A program made the translations under genes and the position numbers. 64,000 nucleotides of DNA from Megalobrama amblycephala (Eukaryota; Chordata; Actinopteri; Cypriniformes; Xenocyprididae). Of this stretch, positions 12,315-25,221 are shown in pieces (position 1 is the stretch's first letter; each line of letters begins with the position of its first letter). The stretch spans positions 23,033,797 through 23,097,796 of the forward strand of contig NC_063058.1 of NCBI RefSeq assembly GCF_018812025.1, written 5' to 3'. The notes beneath the pieces were generated by a model that saw only the letters and a list, made by a program, of their open reading frames with translations, was not told where the DNA came from and made no database searches.

Positions 12315-12785
12315 AAAGTCCCTTTAAGTCAAGTCATTTCACTCGGGGGCCATCTATGAAATGCCTCTCGGGCATTCATGTCCATCTCTTTGAATGGGGA
12401 AACATCAAATTCTCCAAAGCTGTTTGCCAAGCTTTTAATTAAATTTCATATTTGAAATTACCAATGAAATCTGACAACAACTGCCTCATAAATTTTGTAT
12501 CTAAATGCCCAAATCATGACAAAAACAGTATTTTTCAGACTGGATCAAGCTAATGCGCATGCGCAGTCCTAAATGCGTATCTCGTGCCTTATTTTGAAGG
12601 TGCGCGTCTGACTGTTTCTACAGGAACCGGAGCTTCTAACAGCCGCTGCAGTGACGCGATGACTTTACCAATCGGCGATTGGCTCTTATTTAGAAGGCAG
12701 GACTTATTCCGCCATATTGCGCATTGCACTTTCTCCCATTCATAATAATACGAGTGATGCGTCTTGTGTTATTCGATAGTCTTTG
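12315..12785 (+). repeat. Dispersed repeat D, copy 1
   Basis: About 470 bp closely matching 26225-26690 in the same orientation, from AAGTCCCTTTAAGTCAAGTC to GCGTCTTGTGTTATTC. No coding frame. The family is unnamed here. A TGCGCATGCGCA palindrome (12554-12565) is present in this copy only. Confidence 0.75.
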
Positions 12786-12890
12786 GTACAAGATACAAGA
12801 CTTTGTACTTGATGTCTTTTATGAGGCAATTAACTACAATCCAATGAAGAACAACAAATGATTTAAAGCAATTATAAACAATGGTACAAT

Positions 12891-13010
12891 ATAAAAGCTA
12901 ATTCAAAACATGAATAAATACTATTAATAATATACATAATTCTAAAATAACAGTAAAATTTTCACTCATTTTCCATTAGATTTTTAATTTATGAACTTTT
13001 AAAAATGAAG
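12891..13010 (+). repeat. Left arm of a long inverted repeat
   Basis: About 120 bp that reappears inverted at 15012-15132 with only scattered mismatches. The arms enclose about 2 kb containing a LINE fragment, a TA microsatellite and a Tc1 element. Confidence 0.8.
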
Positions 13011-13044
13011 TGATAGATTGACTATAAAATTACACTTGTATTCA

Positions 13045-13350
13045 GGGACAAGCATTAAAGTGGTTTAGATCGTACCTATCAGACGGTTACTATTTTGTTT
13101 ATTTAAAAGGGGAATTATCCAAGTTAATGTAAATTATGGAGTGCTGCAAGGGTCTGTGTTAGGCCCTCTGCTATTTTCAGTATACATGCTGCCCCCCTCT
13201 GTAATATTATTAGAAGACATGGAATTAGTTTCCACTCTTATGCCGATGATACTAAGTTATATATTTCATCACAACCAGATGAAATCTCTAAATTATCCAA
13301 GTTGACAGGGTGTGTTAAAGAAATAAAATATTGTATGACCGGTAATTTTC
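13045..13350 (+). pseudogene. L2/CR1-like LINE reverse transcriptase fragment with YADD box
   Basis: Translation gives QALKWFRSYLSDG, GELSK and GVLQGSVLGPLLFSVYML. After a frameshift near the C-run at 13193-13198 it continues HGISFHSYADDTKLYISSQ and PDEISKLSKLTGCVK. SYADDT (13239-13253) carries the catalytic Asp pair of the reverse transcriptase. It is related to the fragment at 10745-11135, is 5'-truncated and cannot be functional. Confidence 0.85.
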
Positions 13351-13365
13351 TTATATTAAACTATA

Positions 13366-13440
13366 CAGAGGGGGGCAGCATGTATATTGAAAATAGCAGA
13401 CGGCCTAACACAGATACTTGCAGCACTCCATAATTGACAT
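13366..13440 (-). repeat. Inverted partial duplicate of the LINE fragment
   Basis: Inverted copy of about 13136-13203, including CAGAGGGGGGCAGCATGTAT and GCAGCACTCCATAATTGACA. It creates a fold-back structure with roughly 160 bp between arms. Confidence 0.8.
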
Positions 13441-13453
13441 AGAATACAATTTG

Positions 13454-14943
<1,490 letters not shown>

Positions 14944-15011
14944 TAGTTTACATTCAGCTTTATATATATGTTTATGTGCATGTCACCAAATAAATTAATC
15001 AAACAGAAATC

Positions 15012-15132
15012 ATTTAATTTTTAAAAGGTCATAAATTAAAAATCTAATGGAAAATGAGTGGAAAATGTACTGTTACTTTAGAATTATATATATTTTTAAA
15101 AGTATTTATTCATGTTTTGAATTAGCTTTTAT
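15012..15132 (-). repeat. Right arm of a long inverted repeat
   Basis: Inverted partner of 12891-13010, from TTTTTAAAAGGTCATAAATT to TTCATGTTTTGAATTAGCTT. A related TTAGCTTTTATTTTTATATT stretch recurs at 16860-16890, so the arm belongs to a dispersed family. Confidence 0.8.
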
Positions 15133-17149
15133 TTTTATATTTTCAGTTTTAATTTTAGTTTAAGTTTTAACAATTTTGTCATTTTTATTAATATTATTTT
15201 TTTCTATTTAGCTTTAGTTTAAGTCATTTGAACTAATGGTAACTAATTTAGAAATTAATTGGCTGAAATATCAAGTTTTTGATATTTCAAAAACTTGATA
15301 TAAAAGTGTAAGCTTTTATCTAATATTTATATTTAATTTTAGCTTTTTATTTAAAAAAAAAATAGTTTTAGTTACCAATAACAACACTGATATGATATAT
15401 AGCTACTTTATTCACTTGCATTGTAATACTTATTCAATAAGGCAGCTTGACTGTAGCTTAATTACTACTAATTATTATGAATTATGAGGAGCTTGTTGAG
15501 TGGGATGCTACCTTTTCAAAGGTTCATAAACACACAGAGATCTCCATAAGTTTATAGTGCTTTGAATTTTTAGCAACAGACGCACAACAAAAGTGAATGA
15601 TGTGGAATTGTAAACGCTCATACCTGAATTTTAAAGAGTTTTGTTTAACTGTTGTTATCTTTTTAATCTCTATGAAACAAAGCGCACAGTCATCTTTGTT
15701 TGCTTCCATAATGGAGCTGTCAAACCGAGAAAAGCCCTCACTGCTGATAGATTACATTCAGACAATACTAATTAACCTCTCTGAAGACCTTTATTTAAAA
15801 CACTCGCTGCAAGAGAAGTGGACACAAATTGCTGCAGAGTGAGAGATGCTTGCTCTTAATCATTCACTCTTTCATTTTCCCTCCTTGGCCTTTTTTGAGG
15901 CATAAAAAAGTGCACAAATGCCATAATTATATATTCGCCATCCTCGAAGGAAGTTTCACATAATGCTGCAGAGCTACAAGTTGCTAACAGAGTACTTTAG
16001 CTCACATTAGCATTAGCAATGAGTTCCCTCAGGAAGTTCCTGAGGGTAAAATAAAGTCTGTGCTTAACATTACTTGAAGAGACTTTCTCATTTTGTTCTA
16101 TAACATAAATTTACACTGTCATACCTCCAACGTGCATTTCGAAACCGTTGTGTGCTTTAAAAACATAATAGTGTTAGCATGTAGCATCTTATTAGCACAC
16201 TTCCTTTAGATCTGCGGAAGGTGCATCATTTAATTAATGACACAAGATCTGGCAGCTAAGCTGTGTGTAAATATGCACCAGGTTCATGGTCTTAATGCCA
16301 TGCCACAATAGGAGCAGGTTTTTTCTACTGAGGTGATATTTATTTTGTAATCCTGATGTTTTCTCATTCTGGCTTCATGGACGGCTACTGCTGTTTGATC
16401 TGGGGTACCTAGAGGAAGGTGTGCAAATGTCAGAGTTATTTGTTTGACAGACAGATGTCATCATTCTCCTCCTCCAGTCTAGCCAGAGGAAGACAACATC
16501 ATGATGACTGAATATACATTCTTTATGTTTGCCTAAATAAGTTGTCACAATGTGACATTCAAAAGCATTAATAACAGGTCACAGCTATAGAGTCGCTGTT
16601 AGCGCATATGCCATCTCTGCCTTCAAGTCTTCCTGAGACATTCCTACTTCCAGGTTCTTATTTTATCCATGTATAAAAGTTCACAATTTCAAATGTTACT
16701 ATTTTTAAACTATTTTTCACTTGCCAAAAAAATACAAGACACTTTTTAGCGCTAATGCTAACAACAAAATAAAGAGCAGTTGATGGATAAAGAGGATGTG
16801 CATTATGTTCAGTGTTATTTTAATATTTTTATATACTATTATAGTATTTATTAATATTTAGAATTAGCTTTTATTTTTATATTTTTAGTTTAAGTTTTAG
16901 TCATTTTGTTATGAGCTTTTTCATTTATTTTTTTTCTCAATACTTCTATTTAGCTTTATTGTATTTCAGTTTCAATTTTAGTGGAACTGGAACAAAAAGC
17001 AATTTTTCACCAAAAATTGTCTCTGATTTTTTTTTTTTCAAATTGTCTCTGAGTTGTTTAATTGTTTTATAATGTTTTGTGGGGTGCACTTATAATGTGG
17101 TCACTATAAAATGGTCACAATTTAGAAATAAAAGGCATTTTTCCTACTC
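15133..17149. other. Unassigned intronic DNA
   Basis: Mostly AT-rich. It includes a small perfect-arm hairpin at about 15267-15301 (ATATCAAGTTTTTGA) and T-rich low complexity at 17029-17041. Open frames at 15524-15709 (-) and 15597-15842 (+) have no domain. No gene supported. Confidence 0.45.
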
Positions 17150-18229
17150 TGATTTTAGCCCTCTTATTTAAACGCTCTGTTTTAAAGGGCGTGTCTGCTG
17201 TGAGACTTCATTGTAAACGCCCACTGCTGTGATTGGCTGACATCTTTGCATATGAAATAGCAAAGTATTGCTCTCTCAAAAACTTTTAGCATGTTTTTAA
17301 TATTACAGCTCTCAAGGTTAACTAATCGTGAAAAGTGTTGCATTACGTTTAGATCTATGGCTTTATATTGAGATTGTGGCATGAAAGGTTGCAGTGATGA
17401 CCATTGTAGCCGATCACAGACATGTTGTTGAGCGCATGAAAGCAGTGATCAGCAAACTCGATGTAACTAAGATATTTGTTGAATAAAACGTGAGTTTTGG
17501 CGTGAGTCCACTGATAAACTTGCGCTGTTTGATTGACAGCTCTAACGATTGTGAAGGGAGCGTTCCTTGATTGCTTTCCATATATAATTTAATCACTGTT
17601 TAAATTACAGTGTTGAAGTTGATGAAGTTGACCGTTTAGTCACTGGTTTGATTTACTGACACATAGACAAAGAACATCTGACTGTACATGAATCGTTATA
17701 TATCAGATCAGGCATTAGAATTAACAGTTACTAACATGTTGTTGCATTACTGTCGAGTCCATATCGTAAAAGTCTGTTTGCAAAGCCTGTGATGAAATGC
17801 GATTGATTTACCAAAGAATTCACAGTGAAATGTACCGAATACAAATAAATAAAGCTCAACTGAGACATTCACATTCTTGAAAATAAATAACCATATTCCT
17901 AGCATTAGGATCCTTTGAAAGGTAATGTTATTTTTAGTCCTGTATTGCTCTCCTCTCTCTCTCTCTCTCCTCATCGTCTCACTAACACGCCAGTGGGTGG
18001 GGCTAACGTTGCAATGATAAAGTAGGCATTGATTTTTTCTGTGGAGGCGGCGTTTCACCTATCTATCCATTCCTGGATCAGTTGTTCGCTGAGCCTGGTG
18101 TCAATAAAAGCTTTTATTGGACTAACAAGGAAGTTTTCAGTTCTGAAACTTACAGGATATTCTTATGGTACGTTGACCTCTTATATATCAAAAGAAAAGT
18201 TGATTTCTCAATTCATGACCCCTTTAATA
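17150..18229. mobile_element. Probable MITE, left end unclear
   Basis: The right end TTCATGACCCCTTTAAT and the internal AAAGGGCGTGTCTGCTGTGA with GATTGGCTGACATC resemble ends and interiors of common fish MITEs of the ACCCCTTTAA type. The left boundary was not identified. It contains a CT microsatellite (about 17946-17969). No transposase. Confidence 0.4.
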
Positions 18230-18780
18230 TACTGTACATTTGAGAAAGTTAAAAGGAACACAATAAAGAAGGAAATCAAACACCATCATTTAATATTAAA
18301 CAGCATAAATGTCACTGTAAACACAATTATGGCCCCTATTAATTACCAACAACAACTATTTATAGTCATTTTAAGCTCTTATTCCTTGCCTGGGGAAACT
18401 AATTAAATATTCATGATCAAAAGCCAGTGGCCACTCAAAACAAGCTAATTTTTCTGTTTGACTAATTAATTGACATAAGTTTTTTAAAAGACAGAGAGAA
18501 AAAATGTTTATTATTATTGTTGCTGGACAGATGTACTATAATATATTATAAAGAGTACATTTTTATTCAATTTGATTATGTGAAATGAGGAAAACATCCC
18601 ATATTTTTATGGAGGACAGACCACAAAAAAGTTTCACTATCAGGAGATGTTCTATATTTCAAGTGTATGGACGCAGTGACATTCGACTCACTTTAGCTCC
18701 TTAATACTGAGTCTAAAATTGATATGATGACACCTTATCTGAAGGCCATTGTAAAGAAGACCAAGCAGTGGATTTAGATA
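18230..18780. other. Unassigned intronic DNA
   Basis: AT-rich; nothing recognised. Confidence 0.4.
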
Positions 18781-19520
18781 AGCCTCAACCGAGCGAAGCG
18801 GCAGATATCGCGCGGGCGAGGTAGATCATTCTCGCACGCATTGTCATCTGTCTGCCTTTCATTCTAAAAATTACACTCCCACTGTGACTGAATCCACAAG
18901 AAACCCCAAGCTATTTCTGCCAATTCTCGGGAGTTTGCGATGCAATTCTCACTCTGGCTCGGGTAACCTGCTTGTGCAGCGCTCAAACACGCGGCATGTG
19001 AGAACTGCCATTTGTGTGCCATTTTCAGCCTCACACCTCTGCCTGAAAGCGCGCCACTCTCCAGAGGCCGCTGTCTTCGCTGAAGAGTGGAATCATGCTT
19101 TTGCAACTGCCTGCATCTCGCACCCCGAGCGCATAAAAGCGAGTGTGCTCCTGCTGTACACAAGGCTGAATCTTTCAAAGGACTCCAGCCTGGTGCTGCG
19201 GACGAACATTGAATAACTTGAGGTACCGTTGATGTATTGCAGCCATCTTTAAATCGGCTGCTTTGAGACCAGCGAGACCGAAAGTGATAGAGCGGTGGTG
19301 TCTGGAGATGGGACAAATATATCTGCTAATGTTATGCATGAAGAGATATTGTGGCCCTTCAAGCTGATAAACGCTGTTTGCTAAGGCAGAACGCATCTGA
19401 AGTAAATGGAAGTGAAAGCCCGCTTTGGGCAGGATAAGATGAAACAAAGAGATGGCAGAGAACTGAATGTTCGGTCCGGGTGAATAAGCCTGTTTGCTTC
19501 CTCCGTTGATAATGTTATAA
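18781..19520. other. CpG-richer, apparently single-copy patch
   Basis: This stretch has more CpG and GC than its neighbours (for example GCGCGGGCGAGG near 18811) and matches no other repeat in the window. It carries open frames of 150 codons (18864-19316, -) and 110 codons (18884-19216, +), neither with a recognisable domain. It could be a 5' untranslated exon, an intragenic promoter, an enhancer or an unrecognised element. I do not call a protein here. Confidence 0.35.
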
Positions 19521-19719
19521 CACCAGAGTTGTGGTACATTTGTTCACGCTCTGTTTTCCTCAGAGATTTAATGTCTTCTCGATCTGAAGATCTCTTTTCT
19601 GTTACAAGACGGGTGTACGGCTATTCAAGTCAGTGGCGGATGGTGTTTTATAGGAGACAAGAGGCAAAATATGTGCTATTCTTCTGTGAAACACAAAAGA
19701 AGATAAGCTTTTTTGTCCA

Positions 19720-19785
19720 CACACTTTAAAAAAAAAAGGTTCTTTATTGATGTTGATGGTTCCATGAAGAACCTTTAAAGGATTA
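19720..19785. repeat. Fragment of the AAAGGTTCTTTAT repeat family
   Basis: AAAAAGGTTCTTTATTGATG and GATGGTTCCATGAAGAACC resemble the better copies at 20215-20760. Confidence 0.6.
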
Positions 19786-20040
19786 GTTCACTTTAAAATG
19801 AAAATTAACCCAAGATTTATCCACCCTCAAGCTATTCTAGGTGTATATGACTTTCTTCTTTCTGATGAACACAATCAGAGTTATATTAATAATCACCCTG
19901 ATGCTCCTAAGCTTTATAATGGCAGTGCACGGAAACCACCTGTTTGAAACTCAAAAAAGTGCATCAATCCATCATAAGCGTACTCCACATGGCTCCAGAG
20001 GGTTAATAAAGGCCTTCTGAAAAAGCGTAACTGACGAACT
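19775..20040 (+). repeat. MITE family B, truncated copy
   Basis: Starts TTAAAGGATTAGTTCACTTT and continues with family B-like CCACCCTCAAGCTATTCTAG and GATGAACACAATCAGAGTTA. The right end is missing. CCAGAGGGTTAA near 19995-20006 may belong to another element. Confidence 0.65.
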
Positions 20041-20214
20041 TCGTAAGTTCAATATGGAAGGACGTGGTGTAATCATTTTGAACTATGAGTGGCATTACAC
20101 TTTCTTCGTAAGTTATTTGAAAAAGTAACTCAAATATTTAGTTGTAACTTTAAAAGTAATGTGTTACTTTACTAGTAACTTGAAAAAAGTAATCGGATTA
20201 CATTACTCCATCAA

Positions 20215-20760
20215 TGGAACCTTTTCATTGCACAAAGGTTGTTTATAGTGGAAAAATGTTCTCTAGATTATTGAAATGTTCTTCACACTAAGAAAAAAAT
20301 ATTTAGGAACAATTCACCGAAAGGTTCTTTGAGGAACCAAAAATGGTTCTTCTACACTCTTAAAAATAAAGGTTCTTCATTGACATTGATGGTTCAGAAC
20401 CTTTAACATCCATGCATGGAACCTTACAATCCACAAAAGGTTCTTTATAGTATAAAAAAGGTTCTTTAGATTATTAAAACGTTCTTCACATGAAGAAATA
20501 AATGGTTCTTTTTAGAACTGTTCACTGAAAGGTCCTTTGAGGAACCAAAAAAGTTCTTCTAGCATCACTGCAAAGTCCAAACTTTTGGAATCTTTTTTTT
20601 TTAAGTGTGTGGAACCTTTCCATTTCACAAAAGGTTCTTTATAGTGTAAAAATTAAAACGTTCCTCACACTAAAGAAATAAATGGTTCTTTAAAGAAATA
20701 AAGAAATAAAAACTGTTCTCTGATAGGTTCTTTGGGGAAACAAACAAACAAAAAAATGTT
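20215..20760. repeat. Tandem-like cluster of AAAGGTTCTTTAT repeats
   Basis: Three successive related blocks (about 20215-20350, 20355-20590, 20590-20760) share ACAAAAGGTTCTTTATAGT, GTTCTTCACA and AAATGGTTCTTT words and end with GAGGAACCAAAAA. This is a common fish non-autonomous repeat. No coding potential. Confidence 0.7.
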
Positions 20761-20814
20761 CCAATTCATTTTTTGGGGTGAACTTTCCCTTTAACAAAAG
20801 TTCACCTTGTACAA

Positions 20815-21420
20815 AAAACTACAGCCCAATATCCAATATCCAATATAAACCTGAAATCAGCAAAGCACAAGCTACACGATTAGAATCAGCCATTTCATAT
20901 CTTATTGATCCAGACCAAACAGGTTATCAAGGGATGACACTCATTCAATAACAAACAACGCTTATTCAAATATCTTACGGATATCAGCAAGAACAACACC
21001 ACCAATAGAGAAATAACATCTCTAGATGCAGAAAAAGCACTTGAAGTGAATGTTTTACAGTAAATGAATAAAACAATATGTACATTCCCCCTAGGGCATC
21101 AAAAACACCACCAAAATTCAAATTACAGCAAGGAATCAGACAATGAGGTCCACTTCTCATTAAATCCACTATTGTTACAAGAAAAAAAATGATAATATTA
21201 CAGGGATCCATGTCAACAACATCCACAACAAAATAAATCACAAAACCTGCCTCTATTCTGACAATGTTTTCCACCAAAATCCCAATACACTCCACAAGGT
21301 TTGTGATCCATTTTTCACAATTTAGCTACTAAGCTAAAATTTGATATCTCTACATCAGCAGCATCACTTATCTTTCAATGCAAATCTCTATTCATTTATC
21401 CAACACATTTTATGCCATTT
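20815..21420 (+). pseudogene. Degenerate L1-type LINE reverse transcriptase
   Basis: Readable in several frames: LIDPDQTGY, SLDAEKA, KLQQGIRQ (from the RQGCPLSP box) and ITGIHVNNIHNKINHKTCLY followed by SDNV where YADDV is expected. The order matches the L1-clade RT domain. Many stops and shifts, with Ser in place of the first catalytic Asp neighbour, make it a dead copy. Confidence 0.75.
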
Positions 21421-21875
21421 CTAAAATCAAAAGAAGATGTTTTAAATTACTAGATCACTTATTAGAGGCAATTACTGACAATCCCCAGTCAACTATGTAG
21501 TAATTGTCCATCAATGAGCTCATTTCCACACACATAATCTACTGTATATTCATGCATAAGCACATTGTGTCTCTTGCCTTCTCTCAGTCAAAACTGAACA
21601 TATAGTTGTCCCTTCTGTAAAAGTACACTTTAACATACTTTTAAATTAGTATTAGTATACTGCAAGTTAACTGTACTTAAACAAAAATGTATTAAAGTTT
21701 CAATTTATGTTAAGTGCAATTTAACTTAGAGTGTTGTTTGGCCCCTTTAATATGACTTAAAGGGATAGTTCACCCAAAAATTAAAATTATCCCATGATTT
21801 ACTCACCCTCAAGCCATCCTAGATGTATATGAGTATCTTCTTTCAGACGAACACAATCAGAGTTATGTTGAAATA

Positions 21876-23474
21876 CAGTGGGTACGGAAAGTATTCAGAC
21901 CCCCTTAAATGTTTCACTCTTTGTTATATTGCAGCCATTTGCTAAAATCATTTAAGTTCATTTTTTTTCCCTCATTAATGTACACACAGCACCCCATATT
22001 GACAGAAAAACACAGAATTGTTGACATTTTTGCAGATTTATTAAAAAAGAAAAACTGAAATATCACATGGTCCTAAGTATTCAGACCCTTTGCTGTGACA
22101 CTCATATATTTAACTCAGGTGCTGTCCATTTCTTCTGATCATCCTTGAGATGGTTCTACACCTTCATTTGAGTCCAGCTGTGTTTGATTATACTGATTGG
22201 ACTTGATCAGGAAAGCCACACACCTGTCTATATAAGACCTTACAGCTCACAGTGCATGTCAGAGCAAATGAGAATCATGAGGTCAAAGGAACTGCCTGAA
22301 GAGCTCAGAGACAGATTTCTGCTGCACTTAAGGTTCCTAAGAGCACAGTGGCCTCCATAATCCTTAAATGGAAGACGTTTGGGACGACCAGAACCCTTCC
22401 TAGAGCTGGCCGTCCGGCCAAACTGAGCTATCGGGGGAGAAGAGCCTTGGTGAGAGAGGTAAAGAAGAACCCAAAGATCACTGTAGCTGAGCTCCAGAGA
22501 TGCAGTCGGGAGATGGGAGAAAGTTGTAGAAAGTCAACCATCACTGCAGCCCTCCACCAGTCAGGGCTTTATGGCAGAGTGACTCGACGGAAGCCTCTCC
22601 TCAGTGCAAGACACATGAAAGCCCGCATGGAGTTTGCTAAAAAACACCTGAAGGACTCCAAGATGGTGAGAAATAAGATTCTCTGGTCTGATGAGACCAA
22701 GATAGAACTTTTTGGCCTTAATTCTAAGCGGTAAGTGTGGAGAAAACCAGGCACTGCTCATCACCTGTCCAATACAGTCCCAACAGTGAAGCATGGTGGT
22801 GGCAGCATCATGCTGTGGGGGTGTTTTTCAGCTGCAGGGACAAGACGACTGGTTGCAATCGAGGGAAAGATGAATGTGGCCAAGTACAGGGATATCCTGG
22901 ACGAAAACATTCTCCAGAGTGCTCAGGACCTCAGACTGGGCCGAAGGTTTACCTTCCAACAAGACAATGACCCTAAGCACACAGCTAAAATAACGAAGGA
23001 GCGGCTTCACAACAACTCTGTGACTGTTCTTGAATGGCCCAGCCAGAGCCCTGACTTAAACCCAATTGAGCATCTCTGGAGAGACCTAAAAATGGCTGTC
23101 CACCAACGTTTACCATCCAACCTGACAGAACTGGAGAGGATCTGCAAGGAGGAATGGCAGAGGATCCCCAAATCCAGGTGTGAAAAACTTGTTGCATCTT
23201 TCCCAAAAAGACTCATGGCTGTATTAGATCAAAAGGGTGCTTCTACTAAATACTGAGCAAAGGGTCTGAATACTTAGGACCATGTGATATTTCAGTTTTT
23301 CTTTTTTAATAAATCTGCAAAAATGTCAACAATTCTGTGTTTTTCTGTCAATATGGGGTGCTGTGTGTACATTAATGAGGAAAAAAAATGAACTTAAATG
23401 ATTTTAATAAATGGCTGCAATATAACAGAAGAGTGAAAAATTTAAGGGGGTCTGAATACTTTCCATACCCACTG
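21876..23474 (+). mobile_element. Near-complete Tc1/mariner transposon (1.6 kb)
   Basis: The terminal inverted repeats begin CAGTGGGTACGGAAAGTATT (left) and CAGTGGGTATGGAAAGTATT (right, opposite strand) and extend about 215 bp each. TA lies at 21874-21875 and 23475-23476 as the target duplication. The total is 1599 bp, normal for fish Tc1 elements with long TIRs. The low divergence between arms and the almost open transposase suggest it is younger than the element at 13553-14943. Confidence 0.96.
22268..23256 (+). pseudogene. Tc1 transposase, almost intact but broken
   Basis: A possible start at 22268 reads MRIMRSKELPEELRDR. The frame is then lost because a segment of the N-terminal helix-turn-helix is deleted; the correct frame resumes about SAALKVPKSTVASI (22318 on). 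The AT-hook-like linker GRPAKLS follows, then the DDE domain. A TAA at 22732-22734 replaces the expected Tyr-type codon before VWRKPGTAHH, in the same frame on both sides. The triad is present: Asp at 22690 (WSDETK), Asp at 22963 (QDNDPKHT) and Glu at 23068 (NPIEHLW), with 34 residues between the last two (DD34E). It ends GASTKY-stop at 23256. Two lesions make it non-autonomous. Confidence 0.95.
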
Positions 23475-23740
23475 TATATCCTGGCTCTTTATAATGGTAG
23501 TGAAGTGGGGGCCAGATTTTGAAGCACGAGGTATTGACGAACGTAAGCTAGTTATTATAGTTAATAAAGTTTTAAATATGGATATTTTTCTTACAAAAAC
23601 CCATCGCCTCGCTTCAGAAGGTCTTTATTTTACCCCCTGGAGCCATATGGATTACTTTAATGATGGATGGTTGCACTTTTTTGAAACCCCCCCTCCCATG
23701 AATAACTTTGGAACAACTTATTTAAGTATGTCAAAGTGAT

Positions 23741-24485
23741 CAAGTGATCTCTTTTAGCATAACTGTATGTCACATTATGTGAGTTAAATGCATTGTGATG
23801 CCGATGCATTTTCAATTATTTGGTAAATTAAATCTCTTACATTATTACAGCTGTTATCAAAGCACTGCCACAGGACGAGATGTTTGTTCACCTGAAATGT
23901 GATTTCGACATCAAATGGGACACTGCAGATAACCCCATCCCCAAAAGAGATGATACAATGCTTTAATTACTGAAGATAGCAACGCTCATACTAATTCTGA
24001 TACCCCAAATGAGTGAATTTGTATAAGTGGATTATAATGAGCCAAAGGCCTCGAGGACAAGCACATCTCACTCAGATTCTGTCAGCATGAAGAAGCAAAC
24101 AGGATTTGTGCTCTCAAAGGCAATGCTGTCGATTTAGCGATGGCATTAGCATAAGTCACCCCCTGGGCAAGCACAGAAATTTGGAGTGGAGCTACAATAG
24201 TCAAACTTTATTTTTTGGGTTGACTGAAATAGGATATTTGTAATTAGTGTTCGGTAAAAGATGCAGATACACAGGATGGTAACATCCTGAGGGTCCTGAG
24301 ACAGTAAATGGGAACGATGGCAAGATTGTTTGCAGCCAGGTTGGCTACAGGCTCTGAACACCATTATAATTTGCCATTTCAGTCATTTGAATAGTTTTCT
24401 TCTCATTTGGAAACTTAGAACAGTTGAGTGAGCCTGAATTATTACTTGCACGCCAGTCAGAAACTGAGAAAGAAAGAGAACTACA
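23741..24485. other. Unassigned intronic DNA
   Basis: Moderately AT-rich, no repeat or coding signal recognised. Confidence 0.4.
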
Positions 24486-24745
24486 GGGTTAGTTCACCCA
24501 AAAATGAATTTTCTGTCATTAATTATTCACCCTCATGTCGTTCCACACCCGTAAGACCTTCGTTCATCTTCTGAACACAAATTAAGAGAGCTCTCTGACT
24601 CCTCAATAGAGAGCAATTTAACTACCAATTTCAAGGTCCAGAAAGGTACTAAAGACATCGTTAAAATAGTCGACGTGAATGCAGTGGTTCAACCTTAATG
24701 TTATGAAGTGACGAGAATACTTTTTGTATGTGATTCTGAAGCAGG
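24486..24745 (+). repeat. MITE family B, truncated copy
   Basis: Begins GGTTAGTTCACCCAAAAATG and contains CACCCTCATGTCGTTCCACA and GTGGTTCAACCTTAATGTTA as in the full copy at 49130-49692. The right end is lost. Confidence 0.75.
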
Positions 24746-25144
24746 AGCTGGCCAATAATGAGTCGGCGTTCTGACGTAGGAGTCTTCCCTTTGGAGTGAA
24801 TTTGTGCTTTGCTCCCATTTCGAAAACTGAATGCGATGAGTTCGTAATCACGACTTCAGAAGTGGGAATTATCAAATTTCCCATAGCATGTGAAGGCAGC
24901 GTTAATCTATGCACTTCTAAACAATATAAAATATGTTAAAAAATAGCTAGGCCTACATTAAAACTAATTTTAGGTCCATACATTTCCAGTCCGTTTGAAC
25001 TATGTTGTGGGACAATAATTCAATTCAAAATAATATTACTATTACAGAATACTACAAAATACTAAGATACATAATATATGTACATACATAAGATACTGTA
25101 TAATGTATATAAGTTCATCTTTCAAATTAACCTCTACTTATTTT

Positions 25145-25221
25145 AATACTGAGACTTGACTTGAAACTTGTCAGGACTTGACTTGCTTGATTTGTCTGCA
25201 CTGTGACTTGAGACTTGATGC
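25145..25221. repeat. GACTTG-rich low-complexity sequence
   Basis: Irregular repeats of GACTTGA/GACTTGC. The same kind of sequence continues at 25826-25862 on the other side of the MITE, so the MITE inserted into it. Confidence 0.75.

Larger units (their letters stand above)
21757..23740 (+). mobile_element. MITE family B copy split by a Tc1 insertion
   Basis: The left part (21757-21873) starts TTAAAGGGATAGTTCACCC and reaches AATCAGAGTTATGTTGAA. After the Tc1 element the sequence continues CCTGGCTCTTTATAATGG and, near 23610-23690, GCTTCAGAAGGTCTTTATTT and TGGATTACTTTAATGATGG, typical of the interior of this family. The right end is not intact. Confidence 0.65.

Noticed and set aside
18864..19316. 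150-codon minus-strand open frame as a protein gene
   Set aside because: No recognisable domain or splice structure. Overlapping long frames on the other strand are expected in GC-richer DNA.
22561..23216. Minus-strand frames across the Tc1 element
   Set aside because: Antisense shadows of the transposase.
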